DNA of 64,000 nt from Nocardia terpenica (GCF_013186535.1 NZ_JABMCZ010000003.1:372001-436000); one strand, 5' to 3'; shown: positions 1-8,810, counted from the first letter of the stretch. The notes: generated by a model from the sequence alone, not told the origin. Made by a program: numbers and translations.

Positions 1-1
1 C

Positions 2-154
2 ACGCTGCGCATCCCCGCGGTCGACACCGACACACAGAGTTCCGTCAACCCGGCGGAGAAGAAAGGTCCCACGGCAATCCAGGTGGGAAAGAAGGAAACC
101 GGCCCGCGCCCCGCAGGGCGGGCCAGACCCAACGGTGTGGAGGCAACCCGATGA
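2..154 (+). CDS. senX3: C-terminal end of sensor histidine kinase SenX3 (partial)
   Basis: Only the last 50 codons are in the window; the gene enters from the left. The frame opens with TLRIPAV, which fits the end of a HATPase domain (typically ...FTLRIP), followed by a polar, low-complexity tail. The stop TGA overlaps the ATG of the response regulator in an ATGA arrangement, so kinase and regulator are translationally coupled. SenX3 is the membrane phosphate-sensing kinase partner of RegX3 in actinobacteria. The assignment rests on the neighbour and the short terminal motif. Confidence 0.75.
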   Translation, partial: TLRIPAVDTDTQSSVNPAEKKGPTAIQVGKKETGPRPAGRARPNGVEATR

Positions 155-840
155 CGAGTGTGCTGATCGTCGAGGACGAGGAGTCGCTGGCCGATCCGCT
201 CGCGTTCCTGCTGCGCAAGGAGGGGTTCGAGGTCACCGTGGTCGGCGACGGTCCATCCGCGCTGGCCGAATTCGACCGCTCGGGCGCCGACATCGTGCTG
301 CTCGACCTCATGCTGCCCGGCATGAGCGGTACCGACGTCTGTAAACAGCTGCGGACCCGCAGCAGCGTGCCGGTCATCATGGTGACCGCCCGCGACAGTG
401 AGATCGACAAGGTGGTCGGCCTGGAGCTCGGCGCCGACGACTACGTCACCAAGCCGTACTCCTCGCGCGAGCTGATCGCGCGCATCCGGGCGGTGCTGCG
501 CCGCGGCGCGGGCGAGGATCTGGACACCACCAACGAGAGCGGCGTGCTCGAGGCCGGACCGGTCCGCATGGACGTGGACCGGCACACCGTGCAGGTCAAC
601 GGCAAGCCGGTCACGTTGCCGCTCAAGGAGTTCGATTTACTCGAATACCTGCTGCGCAACTCGGGCCGGGTGCTGACCCGCGGCCAGCTCATCGACCGGG
701 TGTGGGGCGCGGACTACGTCGGCGACACCAAGACCCTCGACGTGCACGTCAAGCGCCTGCGCTCGAAGATCGAGGCGGACCCGGCCAAGCCGGAACACCT
801 GGTCACCGTGCGCGGGCTGGGATACAAGCTGGAAGCCTGA
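151..840 (+). CDS. regX3: OmpR-family response regulator RegX3
   Basis: A 229-aa two-component response regulator that activates phosphate-starvation genes. The receiver domain (about residues 1-115) has D9/E10, the phospho-acceptor D52 in LLDLMLPG, T79 and K101 in TKPY. A winged-helix domain (about 130-229) has the typical EFDLLEYL, RVLTR and DVHVKRLRSKIE stretches and ends in the common VRGLGYKLE. It starts inside the stop of the kinase gene. A strong hairpin follows the stop. Presence of ppx, bS22, proC and a Pit transporter nearby matches the mycobacterial senX3-regX3 neighbourhood. Confidence 0.95.
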   Translation: MTSVLIVEDEESLADPLAFLLRKEGFEVTVVGDGPSALAEFDRSGADIVLLDLMLPGMSGTDVCKQLRTRSSVPVIMVTARDSEIDKVVGLELGADDYVTKPYSSRELIARIRAVLRRGAGEDLDTTNESGVLEAGPVRMDVDRHTVQVNGKPVTLPLKEFDLLEYLLRNSGRVLTRGQLIDRVWGADYVGDTKTLDVHVKRLRSKIEADPAKPEHLVTVRGLGYKLEA

Positions 841-846
841 GCCGGA

Positions 847-876
847 AACGCCCCTCGGAATTCCGAGGGGCGTTCT
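847..876. terminator. Hairpin terminator after regX3
   Basis: A perfect 12-bp inverted repeat AACGCCCCTCGG / CCGAGGGGCGTT with an AATT loop starts seven bases after the regX3 stop. It lies between regX3 and the convergent secreted-protein gene, so it can end transcription from both sides. Confidence 0.85.
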
Positions 877-889
877 CGTGCGCGCAGCG

Positions 890-1237
890 TCAGACCACGT
901 GCACCCAGGCGGTGCCCAGCTGCGGCAGGTCGGTCCTCGACAGCGGGAACCAGCCGAAGTCGTCGTGCTGCATGCAGTCGAACAGCGGGACGGTGGTGCC
1001 GTTGCCCTTGCAGGCGATCGGGTTGGCGGTGCCGTACGGACTCACGATGATCTGCTTGCCGTTCTGCTGCGCCGACAGCGCCGCCGGATCGGTGTAGTTG
1101 ACGAAGTTGGCGTTCTGCAGCGAGTAGTCGTTGGGGTCGGCGGTGGGATCATCGGCGTGCGCGGCGGGAGCGAGGGCCAGCGCGGCCCCGGCGACGAACA
1201 CAACCGAAGCCATGAATTTCCTCATCATGGGCAGCAT
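890..1237 (-). CDS. Small secreted hypothetical protein
   Basis: About 115 aa. The N-terminus MMRKFMASVVFVAGAALAL followed by APAAHA is a clear Sec signal peptide (Lys/Arg start, hydrophobic core, AxA cleavage near residue 25). The mature part is about 85 residues with two Cys (IACKG, FDCMQ), probably a disulfide, and several aromatic residues. No known family recognised. The ATG nearest a GG-rich stretch was chosen; a GTG three codons upstream is possible. It converges on regX3. Confidence 0.7.
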   Translation of the reverse strand: MLPMMRKFMASVVFVAGAALALAPAAHADDPTADPNDYSLQNANFVNYTDPAALSAQQNGKQIIVSPYGTANPIACKGNGTTVPLFDCMQHDDFGWFPLSRTDLPQLGTAWVHVV

Positions 1238-1309
1238 GCCTACCACCCCACAATGAATCCCTCATGGCGAAATGGTGTCTTCCCGTCGATCCCGGCACGC
1301 CTCCCCATA

Positions 1310-1336
1310 GGTCCCGGCATGCTTTTGGCCGGGACC
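1310..1336. repeat. Dispersed GTCCCGGC hairpin, copy 1
   Basis: GGTCCCGGC and GCCGGGACC flank an ATGCTTTTG loop. The hairpin touches the stop codon of the FMN reductase gene, which suggests a terminator role. A related half-unit (GATCCCGGCACGCC) lies just beside it. The same hairpin recurs at about 17.9, 18.35, 20.6, 56.7, 58.7 and 62.8 kb. Confidence 0.8.
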
Positions 1337-1881
1337 TACCCGAGGAACTCGCAAACGGCCGTGACGACCGCCCCCAGCCGGGCCCGGACCTCCTCGTCGT
1401 CGATCCGCCCGTCCGCGCCGACGGCATTGCCCGGCAGGGTGATTCGCGCGCACGCCGACTCGATCACCCGCGCCCCGACATAGCCGAGCACGGTGCGCAG
1501 CGAGGCCGCCGCGCCGTCGCCGCGGCCGGGCGGGGCCACGGTGATCCAGGCGACCGGCTTCTCGTACAGATCGGCGGTGCCGACGGTCCACTCCAGCAGG
1601 TTCTTCAGGCTGCCCGGGAGCAGTCCGGCGTATTCGGGCGCGCAGAACAGGACGGCATCGGCGGCGGCCAGTTCCTCGCGCAACGCGGCGACCGCCGGTG
1701 GCGCGGGCGCGTCGCCGGGAACGAACGCGGGCAGCTCCGCGAGCCCCCCATACAACCGTGTCGAGACCCCTTGCGGCGCAACCTCGGCGAGCGCCGACAG
1801 GGTGGCGGTATTGCTCGAGCCGGGCCGAGTGCTACCCGATATCAACAGGAGTCGAACGCGCTGCGCCGCTGAATTACCCAT
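1336..1881 (-). CDS. NAD(P)H-dependent FMN reductase family protein
   Basis: 181 aa, flavodoxin-like fold. The N-terminal LLISGSTRPGSSNTATL is the FMN-phosphate binding loop and FCAPEYAGLLPGSLKNLLEW matches the central signature of chromate/azo reductase-like NADPH-dependent FMN reductases. The expected role is reduction of flavins or quinone-like substrates in the cytoplasm with NAD(P)H; the real substrate is not readable from sequence. It is transcribed away from the Cys-rich gene upstream by only about 40 bases, so they may share a transcript. Confidence 0.85.
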   Translation of the reverse strand: MGNSAAQRVRLLLISGSTRPGSSNTATLSALAEVAPQGVSTRLYGGLAELPAFVPGDAPAPPAVAALREELAAADAVLFCAPEYAGLLPGSLKNLLEWTVGTADLYEKPVAWITVAPPGRGDGAAASLRTVLGYVGARVIESACARITLPGNAVGADGRIDDEEVRARLGAVVTAVCEFLG

Positions 1882-1920
1882 GTAGGTACGAAATCAGTTG
1901 CTGTGCTGCGTATTCCCCGG

Positions 1921-2793
1921 CTATTTCTTTTCCTCTGCCGCGGCGGTGGCCGGGTGGACGGCGATCAGGCCCAGGCCCTCGCGGCGCTTGCAGTGGCGGG
2001 CGAGTTCGTCGTACGCCTGCTGGCCGATCAGCTCGATCAGTTCGGGGGCGTATGCCTGCCACACCGGGCGGGTGCCGACGTGGGCGTCGGGGGAGCCGGT
2101 GCAGTACCAGTTCAGGTCCAGGCCGCCGGGACCCCAGCCGCGGCGGTCGTACTCGGTGATCACCGTGCGCAGGATCTGCACGCCGTCGGGGCGGTCCACC
2201 CAGTCCTGGGTGCGCCGAATCGGCAGCTGCCAGCACACTTCCGGCTTCACCGTGAGCGGCTCCAGGCCCTTGCGCAGCGCCATGCTGTGCAGCGCGCAGC
2301 CGATGCCGCCCTCGAATCCGGGGCGGTTGAGGAAGATGCAGGCGCCGTCGTAGCGTCGGGTGCGCAACGCCGGTTCGTCGTCGAGCTCGTCCTCCTCGAG
2401 GTACAGCTTCTTGCGGACCTTCCCGGTCGCGTCGCGGGCCTCGTCCATCAGCTGCCAGTCCTCGGGTGTGAGCATTTTCACAGCCTTCTGCAGCTTCTTG
2501 CGATCGTCGTCGTCGCACAGGAACGCGCCGTGCGAGCAGCATCCGTCGTCCTCGCGCCCGGCGATGATGCCCTGGCACGCGGGCGTGCCGAACACGCACG
2601 TCCATCGCGACAGCAACCACGTCAGATCGGCCGCGATCGTGTGCTCTTCGTTTGCGGGATCGACGAACTCGACCCACTCCCGCGGGAAGTCGAGATCGAC
2701 CTCCGGGGTGGGATCGATCTTCGCCGCTGGTCGCAGCCCAGTCGGGGCGCTCGCGGAAGCTCCTGCCGTCACATCGCCAGAACCTAACAGCAT
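1921..2793 (-). CDS. Conserved Cys-cluster protein (Rv0495c-like)
   Basis: About 290 aa, no signal peptide. A cluster CVFGTPACQ...GCCSHGAFLC puts five Cys within about 35 residues, with two more further on (CIFLN, GCALHS, VCWQLP). This spacing could bind a metal or an Fe-S cluster. The C-terminal half contains DLNWYCTGSPDAHVG. I recognise it as the conserved actinobacterial protein divergent from the ppx-like gene (Rv0495c in M. tuberculosis); its function is unknown to me. Start is uncertain: ATG as given, or a GTG seven codons downstream. It faces away from ppx across an 86-bp promoter region. Confidence 0.75.
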   Translation of the reverse strand: MLLGSGDVTAGASASAPTGLRPAAKIDPTPEVDLDFPREWVEFVDPANEEHTIAADLTWLLSRWTCVFGTPACQGIIAGREDDGCCSHGAFLCDDDDRKKLQKAVKMLTPEDWQLMDEARDATGKVRKKLYLEEDELDDEPALRTRRYDGACIFLNRPGFEGGIGCALHSMALRKGLEPLTVKPEVCWQLPIRRTQDWVDRPDGVQILRTVITEYDRRGWGPGGLDLNWYCTGSPDAHVGTRPVWQAYAPELIELIGQQAYDELARHCKRREGLGLIAVHPATAAAEEKK

Positions 2794-2879
2794 TCCAAGG
2801 TCAAGTGCAGTACCGGGCCGTTGTCGTCCCGATAGGCCGCTCGGCACCATCCGAGACCTCGAGCCAGTACCGTGTTCTT

Positions 2880-3875
2880 GTGCGGCTCGGTGTGCTCGAT
2901 GTGGGAAGCAATACCGTCCACCTGCTCGTGGTGGACGCGCATCGGGGTGGCCACCCGATGCCGATGAGTTCGACAAAGGCGACCCTGCGCCTGTCGGAGA
3001 ACATGGACGACCACGGCCGCATCACCGGCGAGGGCGCCCATCGGCTGGCCAAGACCGTCGCCGAATTCGCTTCCATCGCAAAGACTTCCGGCTGCATGCA
3101 GCTGATGCCGTTCGCCACCTCCGCGGTGCGCGAGGCCACCAATTCCGAAGAGGTGCTGACCCGGGTGCGCCGCGAGACGGGCGTCGAGCTGCGGGTGCTG
3201 TCCGGTGTCGACGAGGCCCGGCTGACCTTCCTCGCGGTGCGCCGCTGGTACGGCTGGAGCGCCGGGCGCATCCTCAATATCGACATCGGCGGCGGGTCGC
3301 TGGAGATGAGCAACGGCTGTGACGAGGCGCCCGACTCGGCGCTGTCACTGCCCCTGGGCGCGGGCCGGCTCACCCGCGACTGGCTGCGCGAGGACCCGCC
3401 CGGTAAGCGCCGGGTCGCGGTGCTGCGCGACTGGCTCGACGCCGAATTGGTGGTGCCCGCCAAGCAGTTGCTCGAGCCCGGCCGTCCCGACCTGGCCGTC
3501 GGCACCTCCAAGACGTTCCGGACGCTGGCGCGACTCACCGGCGCCGCCCCCTCTGCCGCGGGCCCGCGGGTGCGGCGTAGTCTCACCAGTTCCGGTCTGC
3601 GGCAGCTGATTGCGTTCATCTCGCGAATGACCGCTGCCGACCGGGCAGAATTGGAGGGCGTCAGCACCGATCGGTCCCAGCAACTGGTGGCCGGCGCATT
3701 GGTCGCGGAGGCGAGTATGCGGGCGTTATCGCTGGATACTCTCGAGATTTGCCCTTGGGCGCTGCGGGAGGGACTGATCCTGCGCAAACTTGATACCGAC
3801 CTGGACAGCGAACCCGGGGCCGGAAACGGCCGACGCAGTGGAGTACCGGGCCCGACCGAAACGGTGTCGCGATGA
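2880..3875 (+). CDS. ppx: Ppx/GppA family exopolyphosphatase-like protein
   Basis: 331 aa, GTG start giving VRLGVLDVGSNTVHLLVVDA. DVGSNTVHLL (phosphate-1 motif), PFATSAVREA and IDIGGGSLE (phosphate-2 loop) are the ASKHA-fold signatures of Ppx/GppA enzymes. These hydrolyse polyphosphate or pppGpp. At 331 aa it is the short form without the C-terminal HD domain. It overlaps the following membrane protein gene by four bases. Location next to senX3-regX3 fits a role in phosphate or stringent metabolism. Confidence 0.9.
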   Translation: MRLGVLDVGSNTVHLLVVDAHRGGHPMPMSSTKATLRLSENMDDHGRITGEGAHRLAKTVAEFASIAKTSGCMQLMPFATSAVREATNSEEVLTRVRRETGVELRVLSGVDEARLTFLAVRRWYGWSAGRILNIDIGGGSLEMSNGCDEAPDSALSLPLGAGRLTRDWLREDPPGKRRVAVLRDWLDAELVVPAKQLLEPGRPDLAVGTSKTFRTLARLTGAAPSAAGPRVRRSLTSSGLRQLIAFISRMTAADRAELEGVSTDRSQQLVAGALVAEASMRALSLDTLEICPWALREGLILRKLDTDLDSEPGAGNGRRSGVPGPTETVSR

Positions 3876-5362
3876 GTGACGAATCGACCCAGCTGTCGGT
3901 CGCCGAACTACTGGCCCGCAACGGCCAGGGCGTCCCGGCGTCCGGCGGTGGGCGGCGGCGGCGCGGTGGCCGCGGTATCTCGGTGACCGAGCTGACCGGC
4001 GATCTCCCGTCCGTTCGCGAGGGTTCGTCCTCGCACGCGGCGCCCGACGCCGAGGACCCGTCCGACTACCGGATGGATGCCCCGCCCGCGGCCGTGGAAC
4101 CGTCCTACTCGCCGCTGTCCGGCCCGATCTCCTACTACGACCCGCTGGCCCCGTCCGCCCCGGAGCCGAGCTACCGGCCCCCCGCCCCACCGGATCCCGC
4201 GCCCCGCGATGCGGTGAATTTCGGCTGGGAGCCGCTGGCCGGATCGTCGGCGCCCACCCTGCACAGCATGGCCGAGGCCGACCGCCGCGACCCGTTCGCC
4301 AGCCCCAACGGCGCGCACCCGACGCCCGGCGGCCGCCGCGCGCGGCGCGAGCGCCTGGAGGCGGAGCAGGGGCCGGAGCCGGATCGGTCCATGCCGGAAC
4401 CGCCACCGGCGGGCGGTCGCCGTCGCCGCCGCGACCACGACGACGAGACCACCGAGGTGCGGCCGTTCCGCGGCCCGGCGCCGCAGGCCGATCCCCAGGC
4501 CAATATCCCCACGCTGGGCTGGTCGCCGACGCGCGCGCCCGAACCGCCCGCCGCTCCCGCGCTGCCGCGCCGCGACCGCACCGCCGAGCGGCCCGATCGC
4601 GGTCCGCGGCCCGAGGTCGGGCAGCGCGCGGAGCCGGGCCCGTACCCGCGCTCCGGCCGCCGCGGCGACGCCCCGCCCGAGCCGGGGTTGCCCGCGTGGT
4701 CGGCGCGAAGACGGCCCGGTCCCGACGCCCCGGGCCCCAAACCCGGCCGCCCCGAACCGGATCCGGCGGGCGCGCCGACCGCCATGTGGTCGATGGCCAA
4801 TCGGGACCAGCAGTTGCTCGCCGGGCCCACGGTCGCGGGCGATCTGCTCCGCGACGCCGCCGAGCGCGGTGATCGCCGCGGAACGGGCAAGCGCCGCGAA
4901 TCCGGAGGACGCCGCGGCGGCACCGATCTGCTCGAATACGACGACCGCACCGACGTCTACGAGCCGCTCGAATCCGACCGCGGCGGCATCGATCTCGACG
5001 AGGACGACGAACCGGCCCCGCCGAAGAAGCGGGCCGCCACCCGGTCCACCCGCGGCGCGGCCGCCCGGTCCCGGGCCGCGCGCAAGAAGGACGACGACGC
5101 CGCCCGCAAGCAGTGGATGATCCTCGGCGGCCAGGCCGTCGGCGCGGCCGTCGCGGGCATGCTGCTGTTCAAGGGCTTCGAGAAGATGTGGGACGTGCTC
5201 CCGTTCGTCGCCCTGACGCTGGCCATGGTGGTGATCCTCGGGCTGGTGGCGCTGGTGCGGGTGCTGCGCCGCACCGACGACATCTACAGCACCGTGATCG
5301 CCGTGGTGGTGGGCATTTTCGTGACGCTGGGTCCGCTCGCCTTCCTCCTCAGTACGAACTGA
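3872..5362 (+). CDS. Long disordered membrane protein (Rv0497-like)
   Basis: 496 aa. The first 380 residues are rich in Pro, Arg, Gly, Asp and Glu and look disordered. A KKRAATRSTRGAAARSRAARKK basic stretch then precedes three membrane segments at the C-terminus (about 417-437, 443-463 and 472-492). The N-terminus begins with VAELLARNGQ. This architecture resembles the mycobacterial membrane protein at the same position after ppx; no biochemical role is known to me. It overlaps ppx by four bases and is 14 bases from the next gene, so it belongs to the same operon. Confidence 0.8.
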   Translation: MSDESTQLSVAELLARNGQGVPASGGGRRRRGGRGISVTELTGDLPSVREGSSSHAAPDAEDPSDYRMDAPPAAVEPSYSPLSGPISYYDPLAPSAPEPSYRPPAPPDPAPRDAVNFGWEPLAGSSAPTLHSMAEADRRDPFASPNGAHPTPGGRRARRERLEAEQGPEPDRSMPEPPPAGGRRRRRDHDDETTEVRPFRGPAPQADPQANIPTLGWSPTRAPEPPAAPALPRRDRTAERPDRGPRPEVGQRAEPGPYPRSGRRGDAPPEPGLPAWSARRRPGPDAPGPKPGRPEPDPAGAPTAMWSMANRDQQLLAGPTVAGDLLRDAAERGDRRGTGKRRESGGRRGGTDLLEYDDRTDVYEPLESDRGGIDLDEDDEPAPPKKRAATRSTRGAAARSRAARKKDDDAARKQWMILGGQAVGAAVAGMLLFKGFEKMWDVLPFVALTLAMVVILGLVALVRVLRRTDDIYSTVIAVVVGIFVTLGPLAFLLSTN

Positions 5363-5376
5363 CCGGGAGTGAGCCA

Positions 5377-6279
5377 GTGGGCAAGTACGGTCGGGCGGCA
5401 ACCACCATCAGGGTGGGGCTGTCGACGGCCTCGGTGTACCCGGAGAACACCGAGGCCGCCTTCCGATACGCGGCCGAATTGGGTTACGACGGCATCGAAT
5501 TGATGGTCTGGGCCGAGCCCGCCAGCCAGAGCATCGCCACCGTGCAGGGCTACGTGCACCGCTACGGCGTACCCGTGCTGGCGATCCACGCGCCGTGCCT
5601 GCTCATCTCGCAGCGGGTCTGGGGCGCGGATCCGGTCGCGAAACTGGAGCGCAGCGTGCACACCGCCGAGGCGCTGGGCGCGGCGACCGTGGTGGTGCAT
5701 CCGCCGTTTCGCTGGCAGCGCCGCTACGCCGACGGTTTCGCCGACCAGGTCGCCGAGCTCGAGGAGAACGGCCCGGTGGCGGTGGCGGTCGAGAATATGT
5801 TCCCGATGCGCGCCGACTCCCTGTTCGGCCGCGGCGGGGGTGCGGCCCGGCGGCTGGAACGCCGTGGCGGCCCGGGCCTTTCGGTCACCGCGTTCAGCCC
5901 GTCCTACGACCCCACCGACACCGGATTCCGGCACTACACCCTGGACCTGTCGCACACCGCCACCGCCGGAACCGATCCGCTGGCCCTGGCCGCGCGCATG
6001 GGCAGCGGCCTGACGCACCTGCATCTGGCCGACGGCCGCGGCGCCGCGCACGACGAGCATCTGGTGCCGGGCGAGGGCACGCAGCCCTGCGCGCAGGTCT
6101 GCGCGGCCCTGCTGGACAACGGTTTCCGCGGGCAGGCGGTGGTCGAGGTGAACACCCAGAACGCCCGCACCACGCTGGATAGGGCGGCCATGCTGCACCG
6201 GGCGCTCACCTTCGCCCGCACCCACCTCGACAACCTGCGCCCCGCGCCGGCGCCGACCGGAGCCCACCACCGGGCCTGA
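5377..6279 (+). CDS. Sugar phosphate isomerase/epimerase family protein
   Basis: 300 aa with an AP-endonuclease-2-like TIM barrel. IRVGLSTASVYPENTEAAF at the start, GYDGIELMVW, HAPCLL, VVVHPPFRW, VAVENMF, LDLSHTATAG and HLHLADGRG...HLVPGEG are the strand-end motifs, with His, Glu and Asp residues placed to bind a divalent metal. The substrate is not known. GTG start chosen because GGGAG lies about 10 bases upstream. It is in the run of genes ppx to proC. Confidence 0.85.
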   Translation: MGKYGRAATTIRVGLSTASVYPENTEAAFRYAAELGYDGIELMVWAEPASQSIATVQGYVHRYGVPVLAIHAPCLLISQRVWGADPVAKLERSVHTAEALGAATVVVHPPFRWQRRYADGFADQVAELEENGPVAVAVENMFPMRADSLFGRGGGAARRLERRGGPGLSVTAFSPSYDPTDTGFRHYTLDLSHTATAGTDPLALAARMGSGLTHLHLADGRGAAHDEHLVPGEGTQPCAQVCAALLDNGFRGQAVVEVNTQNARTTLDRAAMLHRALTFARTHLDNLRPAPAPTGAHHRA

Positions 6280-6377
6280 GCCGATCGGTGGTGCGTTCGT
6301 CACATCCTGTCGGGAATCCTGTATCCATCGGTGACACTTATACGCTGTACGGCCGAGACGGCAGGAAGGAGCGACGG

Positions 6378-7271
6378 GTGACGGACGTGGCCCTCGACAC
6401 GACGCAGGCGGACCGAGATCTCGACGCCCCGTTCAGCCGGGTGTGCGCGCTGACCGAGCTGGCCCCCGACCCGTCCGGGAACGGTCGATACCGCGGTGTC
6501 ATCGATCCGATCTGGACCGTCGGCAAGAAGCTGCACGGCGGCACCATGGTCGCGGCGAGCGCGGCGGCCGCGACCCGCCGACTCGGCGCCCTCGCACCCG
6601 AACTCGCCGCGATGTTCCCGATCGCGGCCAGCACCGACTTCCTGGGCGCGCCCGATCCCGGCGAGGTCGACTACGAGGTCCGCATCCGCAAGACCGGCCG
6701 CCAGATCTGCCTGGTCGACGTCGATCTGGTGCAGGACGGCCGCACCCTGGTGCACAGCGCGGTCACCCTCGGCCACCTCGACGACGCCGCGCCCGTCTAC
6801 GCCCCCGACAGCTATACCGACATGCCCGCCGAGCCGCCCGCCGACTCCATCGCCTACGCCCCGGACAATCCGATGGGCCGCCTCGTGCACGTCGCCGAGG
6901 GCGCCTCGGTGGCCATCGACCGCCGCTGGGCCCGCTTCCTCGACGGCGAGCAGGGCGAGCCCCGGCTGCGGGTGTGGATCCGCCCCCGCGCGGGCGACGA
7001 GCAGGATCCGGACGTATCCGCGTACTTCGCCATGATGGCGGGGGACATGAGCCCGCCCGTTCCGATGAACCTGGGCCGATTCGGCTGGGCGCCGACCGTC
7101 CAGCTCACCACCTACCTGCGCCGCCGCCCGGCCCCCGGCTGGCTGCGAATCATCGCCACCACCCACGAGATCGGCGAGCGCATGTTCGACGAGGACCAGC
7201 TGGTCCTCGACTCCACCGGAGCCGTCGTCGCCCAGAGCCGCCAACTCGCCCTCATCCCACTGCCGCGCTGA
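6378..7271 (+). CDS. Acyl-CoA thioesterase-like protein (double hotdog)
   Basis: 297 aa. The N-terminal half has a hotdog pattern with LHGGTMVAASAAAATRR, the usual hotdog helix of TesB-like acyl-CoA thioesterases, and DYEVRIRKTGRQICLVDVD. The C-terminal half (PTVQLTTYLRR, RIIATTHEIGERMFDEDQLV, DSTGAVVAQSRQLALI) is the second hotdog. The likely role is cleavage of acyl-CoA thioesters. GTG start with AAGGAG nine bases upstream. Same position as Rv0499 in M. tuberculosis. Confidence 0.8.
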   Translation: MTDVALDTTQADRDLDAPFSRVCALTELAPDPSGNGRYRGVIDPIWTVGKKLHGGTMVAASAAAATRRLGALAPELAAMFPIAASTDFLGAPDPGEVDYEVRIRKTGRQICLVDVDLVQDGRTLVHSAVTLGHLDDAAPVYAPDSYTDMPAEPPADSIAYAPDNPMGRLVHVAEGASVAIDRRWARFLDGEQGEPRLRVWIRPRAGDEQDPDVSAYFAMMAGDMSPPVPMNLGRFGWAPTVQLTTYLRRRPAPGWLRIIATTHEIGERMFDEDQLVLDSTGAVVAQSRQLALIPLPR

Positions 7272-7304
7272 TCGCGTGGTCGGCCCCCGATTAGCCTTGA
7301 CGCC

Positions 7305-8123
7305 ATGACGAGAATCGCGGTGATCGGTGGCGGGCGGATCGGGGAGGCGTTGCTTGCGGGGCTGCTCGAATCCGGGCGGCAGAGCAAGGATCTGGTCGTC
7401 GTCGAGCCGGTGCCGGTGCGGGCCGAATTCCTCGCCGAGCGGTTCGGCATCCGGGCCACCGACAGCGTCACCGACGCCGTCACCGGGGCCGACGTGCTGA
7501 TCATCGCGGTGAAGCCGAACGATGTCGACGGTGTGCTCACCGAACTGGGCAAGGCCGCCCTCGATGGCGACCGCGATCAGGTGCTGGTCTCGCTGGCCGC
7601 CGGGGTGCCGACCGCGCGGGTGGAGGCGAAGCTGCCCGCCGGATTCTCGGTGGTGCGGGCCATGCCCAACACACCGATGCTGGTCGGCCAGGGCATGTGC
7701 GCGATCGCACCGGGCCGGTTCGCGCGATCCGAGCATCTGAGCCTGGTGACCGAGCTGCTCGAGGCGGTCGGCAAGGTGGTGACCGTCGCCGAGCACCAGA
7801 TGGACGCGGTGACCGCGGTGTCCGGCTCGGGCCCGGCCTACTTCTTCCTGGTCGTGGAGGCCATGATCGAGGCCGGCGTCGGCCTCGGGCTGACCCACGA
7901 GGTGGCCAATCAGCTGGTGGTGCAGACCATGCTGGGCTCGGCGGCCCTGCTCGACGAGTCCGGGCAGGACCCCGGCGAACTGCGGGCCGCCGTCACCTCG
8001 CCCGCGGGCACCACCGCCGCCGCGGTCCGCGAGCTCGAGCGCGGCGGAGTGCGCTCGGCGTTCTGGGAGGCGCTGCACGCCGCCAGGCGACGCTCCGCGG
8101 AACAGGGCGCAACGGGCGATTGA
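7305..8123 (+). CDS. proC: Pyrroline-5-carboxylate reductase
   Basis: 272 aa. Catalyses the last step of proline synthesis, NAD(P)H reduction of pyrroline-5-carboxylate. IAVIGGGRIGEALLAGLL is the Rossmann nucleotide loop, followed by VVRAMPNTPMLVGQG and the family signature AVSGSGPAYFFLVVEAM ... SPAGTTAAAVRELERGG. Length matches the family. ATG start with a short gap after the thioesterase gene. Confidence 0.95.
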   Translation: MTRIAVIGGGRIGEALLAGLLESGRQSKDLVVVEPVPVRAEFLAERFGIRATDSVTDAVTGADVLIIAVKPNDVDGVLTELGKAALDGDRDQVLVSLAAGVPTARVEAKLPAGFSVVRAMPNTPMLVGQGMCAIAPGRFARSEHLSLVTELLEAVGKVVTVAEHQMDAVTAVSGSGPAYFFLVVEAMIEAGVGLGLTHEVANQLVVQTMLGSAALLDESGQDPGELRAAVTSPAGTTAAAVRELERGGVRSAFWEALHAARRRSAEQGATGD

Positions 8124-8268
8124 CCGGCGGGTTCCGACGCGGAAAATCCGATTTCTCCCACCCGTCGCAGCAATCCCACTGGTCCCGCTAAGCTTCAAGG
8201 AGCACGTGCGTGTCTGTTCCGCCGGTGGGGAAGCCGGCGGCGCGGACGTGCCGGAGGTCAATGGCGCA

Positions 8269-8493
8269 ATGATGTCTGGAAACAGCTCAGCGAGTTCGGG
8301 ACCCGTTATCGGTGGAGGCACGCAGTTCCTCACCGTCGCCGAGGTGGCGAATCTGATGCGGGTGTCCAAAATGACGGTGTATCGGCTCGTTCACTCGGGC
8401 GAACTGCCCGCGGTCCGAGTCGGTAGATCGTTCCGAGTCCATGCGAAAGCCGTGCACGACTATCTGCAGACGTCCTACTTCGACGCGGGCTAG
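8269..8493 (+). CDS. Small helix-turn-helix (excisionase-like fold) protein
   Basis: 74 aa. FLTVAEVANLMRVSKMTVYRLVHSGELPAVRVGRSFRVHAKAVHDYLQ is a complete HTH_17/MerR-like winged helix as in excisionases and AlpA. Despite the fold it sits in a conserved chromosomal position after proC (Rv0500A in M. tuberculosis), so it is probably a housekeeping regulator and not a phage gene. GGAGG lies about 11 bases before the chosen ATG; a second ATG follows immediately. Confidence 0.85.
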   Translation: MMSGNSSASSGPVIGGGTQFLTVAEVANLMRVSKMTVYRLVHSGELPAVRVGRSFRVHAKAVHDYLQTSYFDAG

Positions 8494-8564
8494 CGGCGTC
8501 GACTGACATGGACCGGGGCCGATCACCATGGTCGGCCTCGGTTCGCTCGGGTCCGTCGGCCCAG

Positions 8565-8630
8565 GTCCCGTCGGCCCAGGTCTGATCTGGTCCCGTCGGC
8601 CCAGGTCCGGTCTGGTCCCGTCAGCCCCGG
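8565..8630. repeat. 25-bp tandem repeat upstream of bS22
   Basis: Two adjacent 25-bp units beginning GTCCCGTCGGCCCAGGTC, a partial third, and a diverged unit just upstream. The 317-bp gap between the HTH gene and bS22 holds this repeat and otherwise no gene I can support. Units differ only at their ends (CTGATCTG or CGGTCTG). It could affect the bS22 promoter or be neutral slippage. Confidence 0.75.
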
Positions 8631-8810
8631 CGTCAGCCGGGGCCGACACCCGTTTCGTTCGCAGACGGGTGGCCCGGTACGATGAACCACCGTTGTGTTC
8701 GCCGCCGCCCGGCGCGCGAACGTGCGCCCGGCCGCGGGCGACCCGAAGCATTGGGCGTACGTAAACCGGCGTGCGCGCCGAGGTAGAGAGAGAACGCGAG
8801 GAACAACCCT

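Noticed and set aside
6300..8369. Long open frame on the minus strand (689 aa)
   Set aside because: Lies opposite thioesterase and proC genes with strong motifs; composition is a GC-rich shadow without domains.
8269..8493. Excisionase of a second integrated element
   Set aside because: No integrase or att repeats nearby and the position after proC is conserved in mycobacteria.
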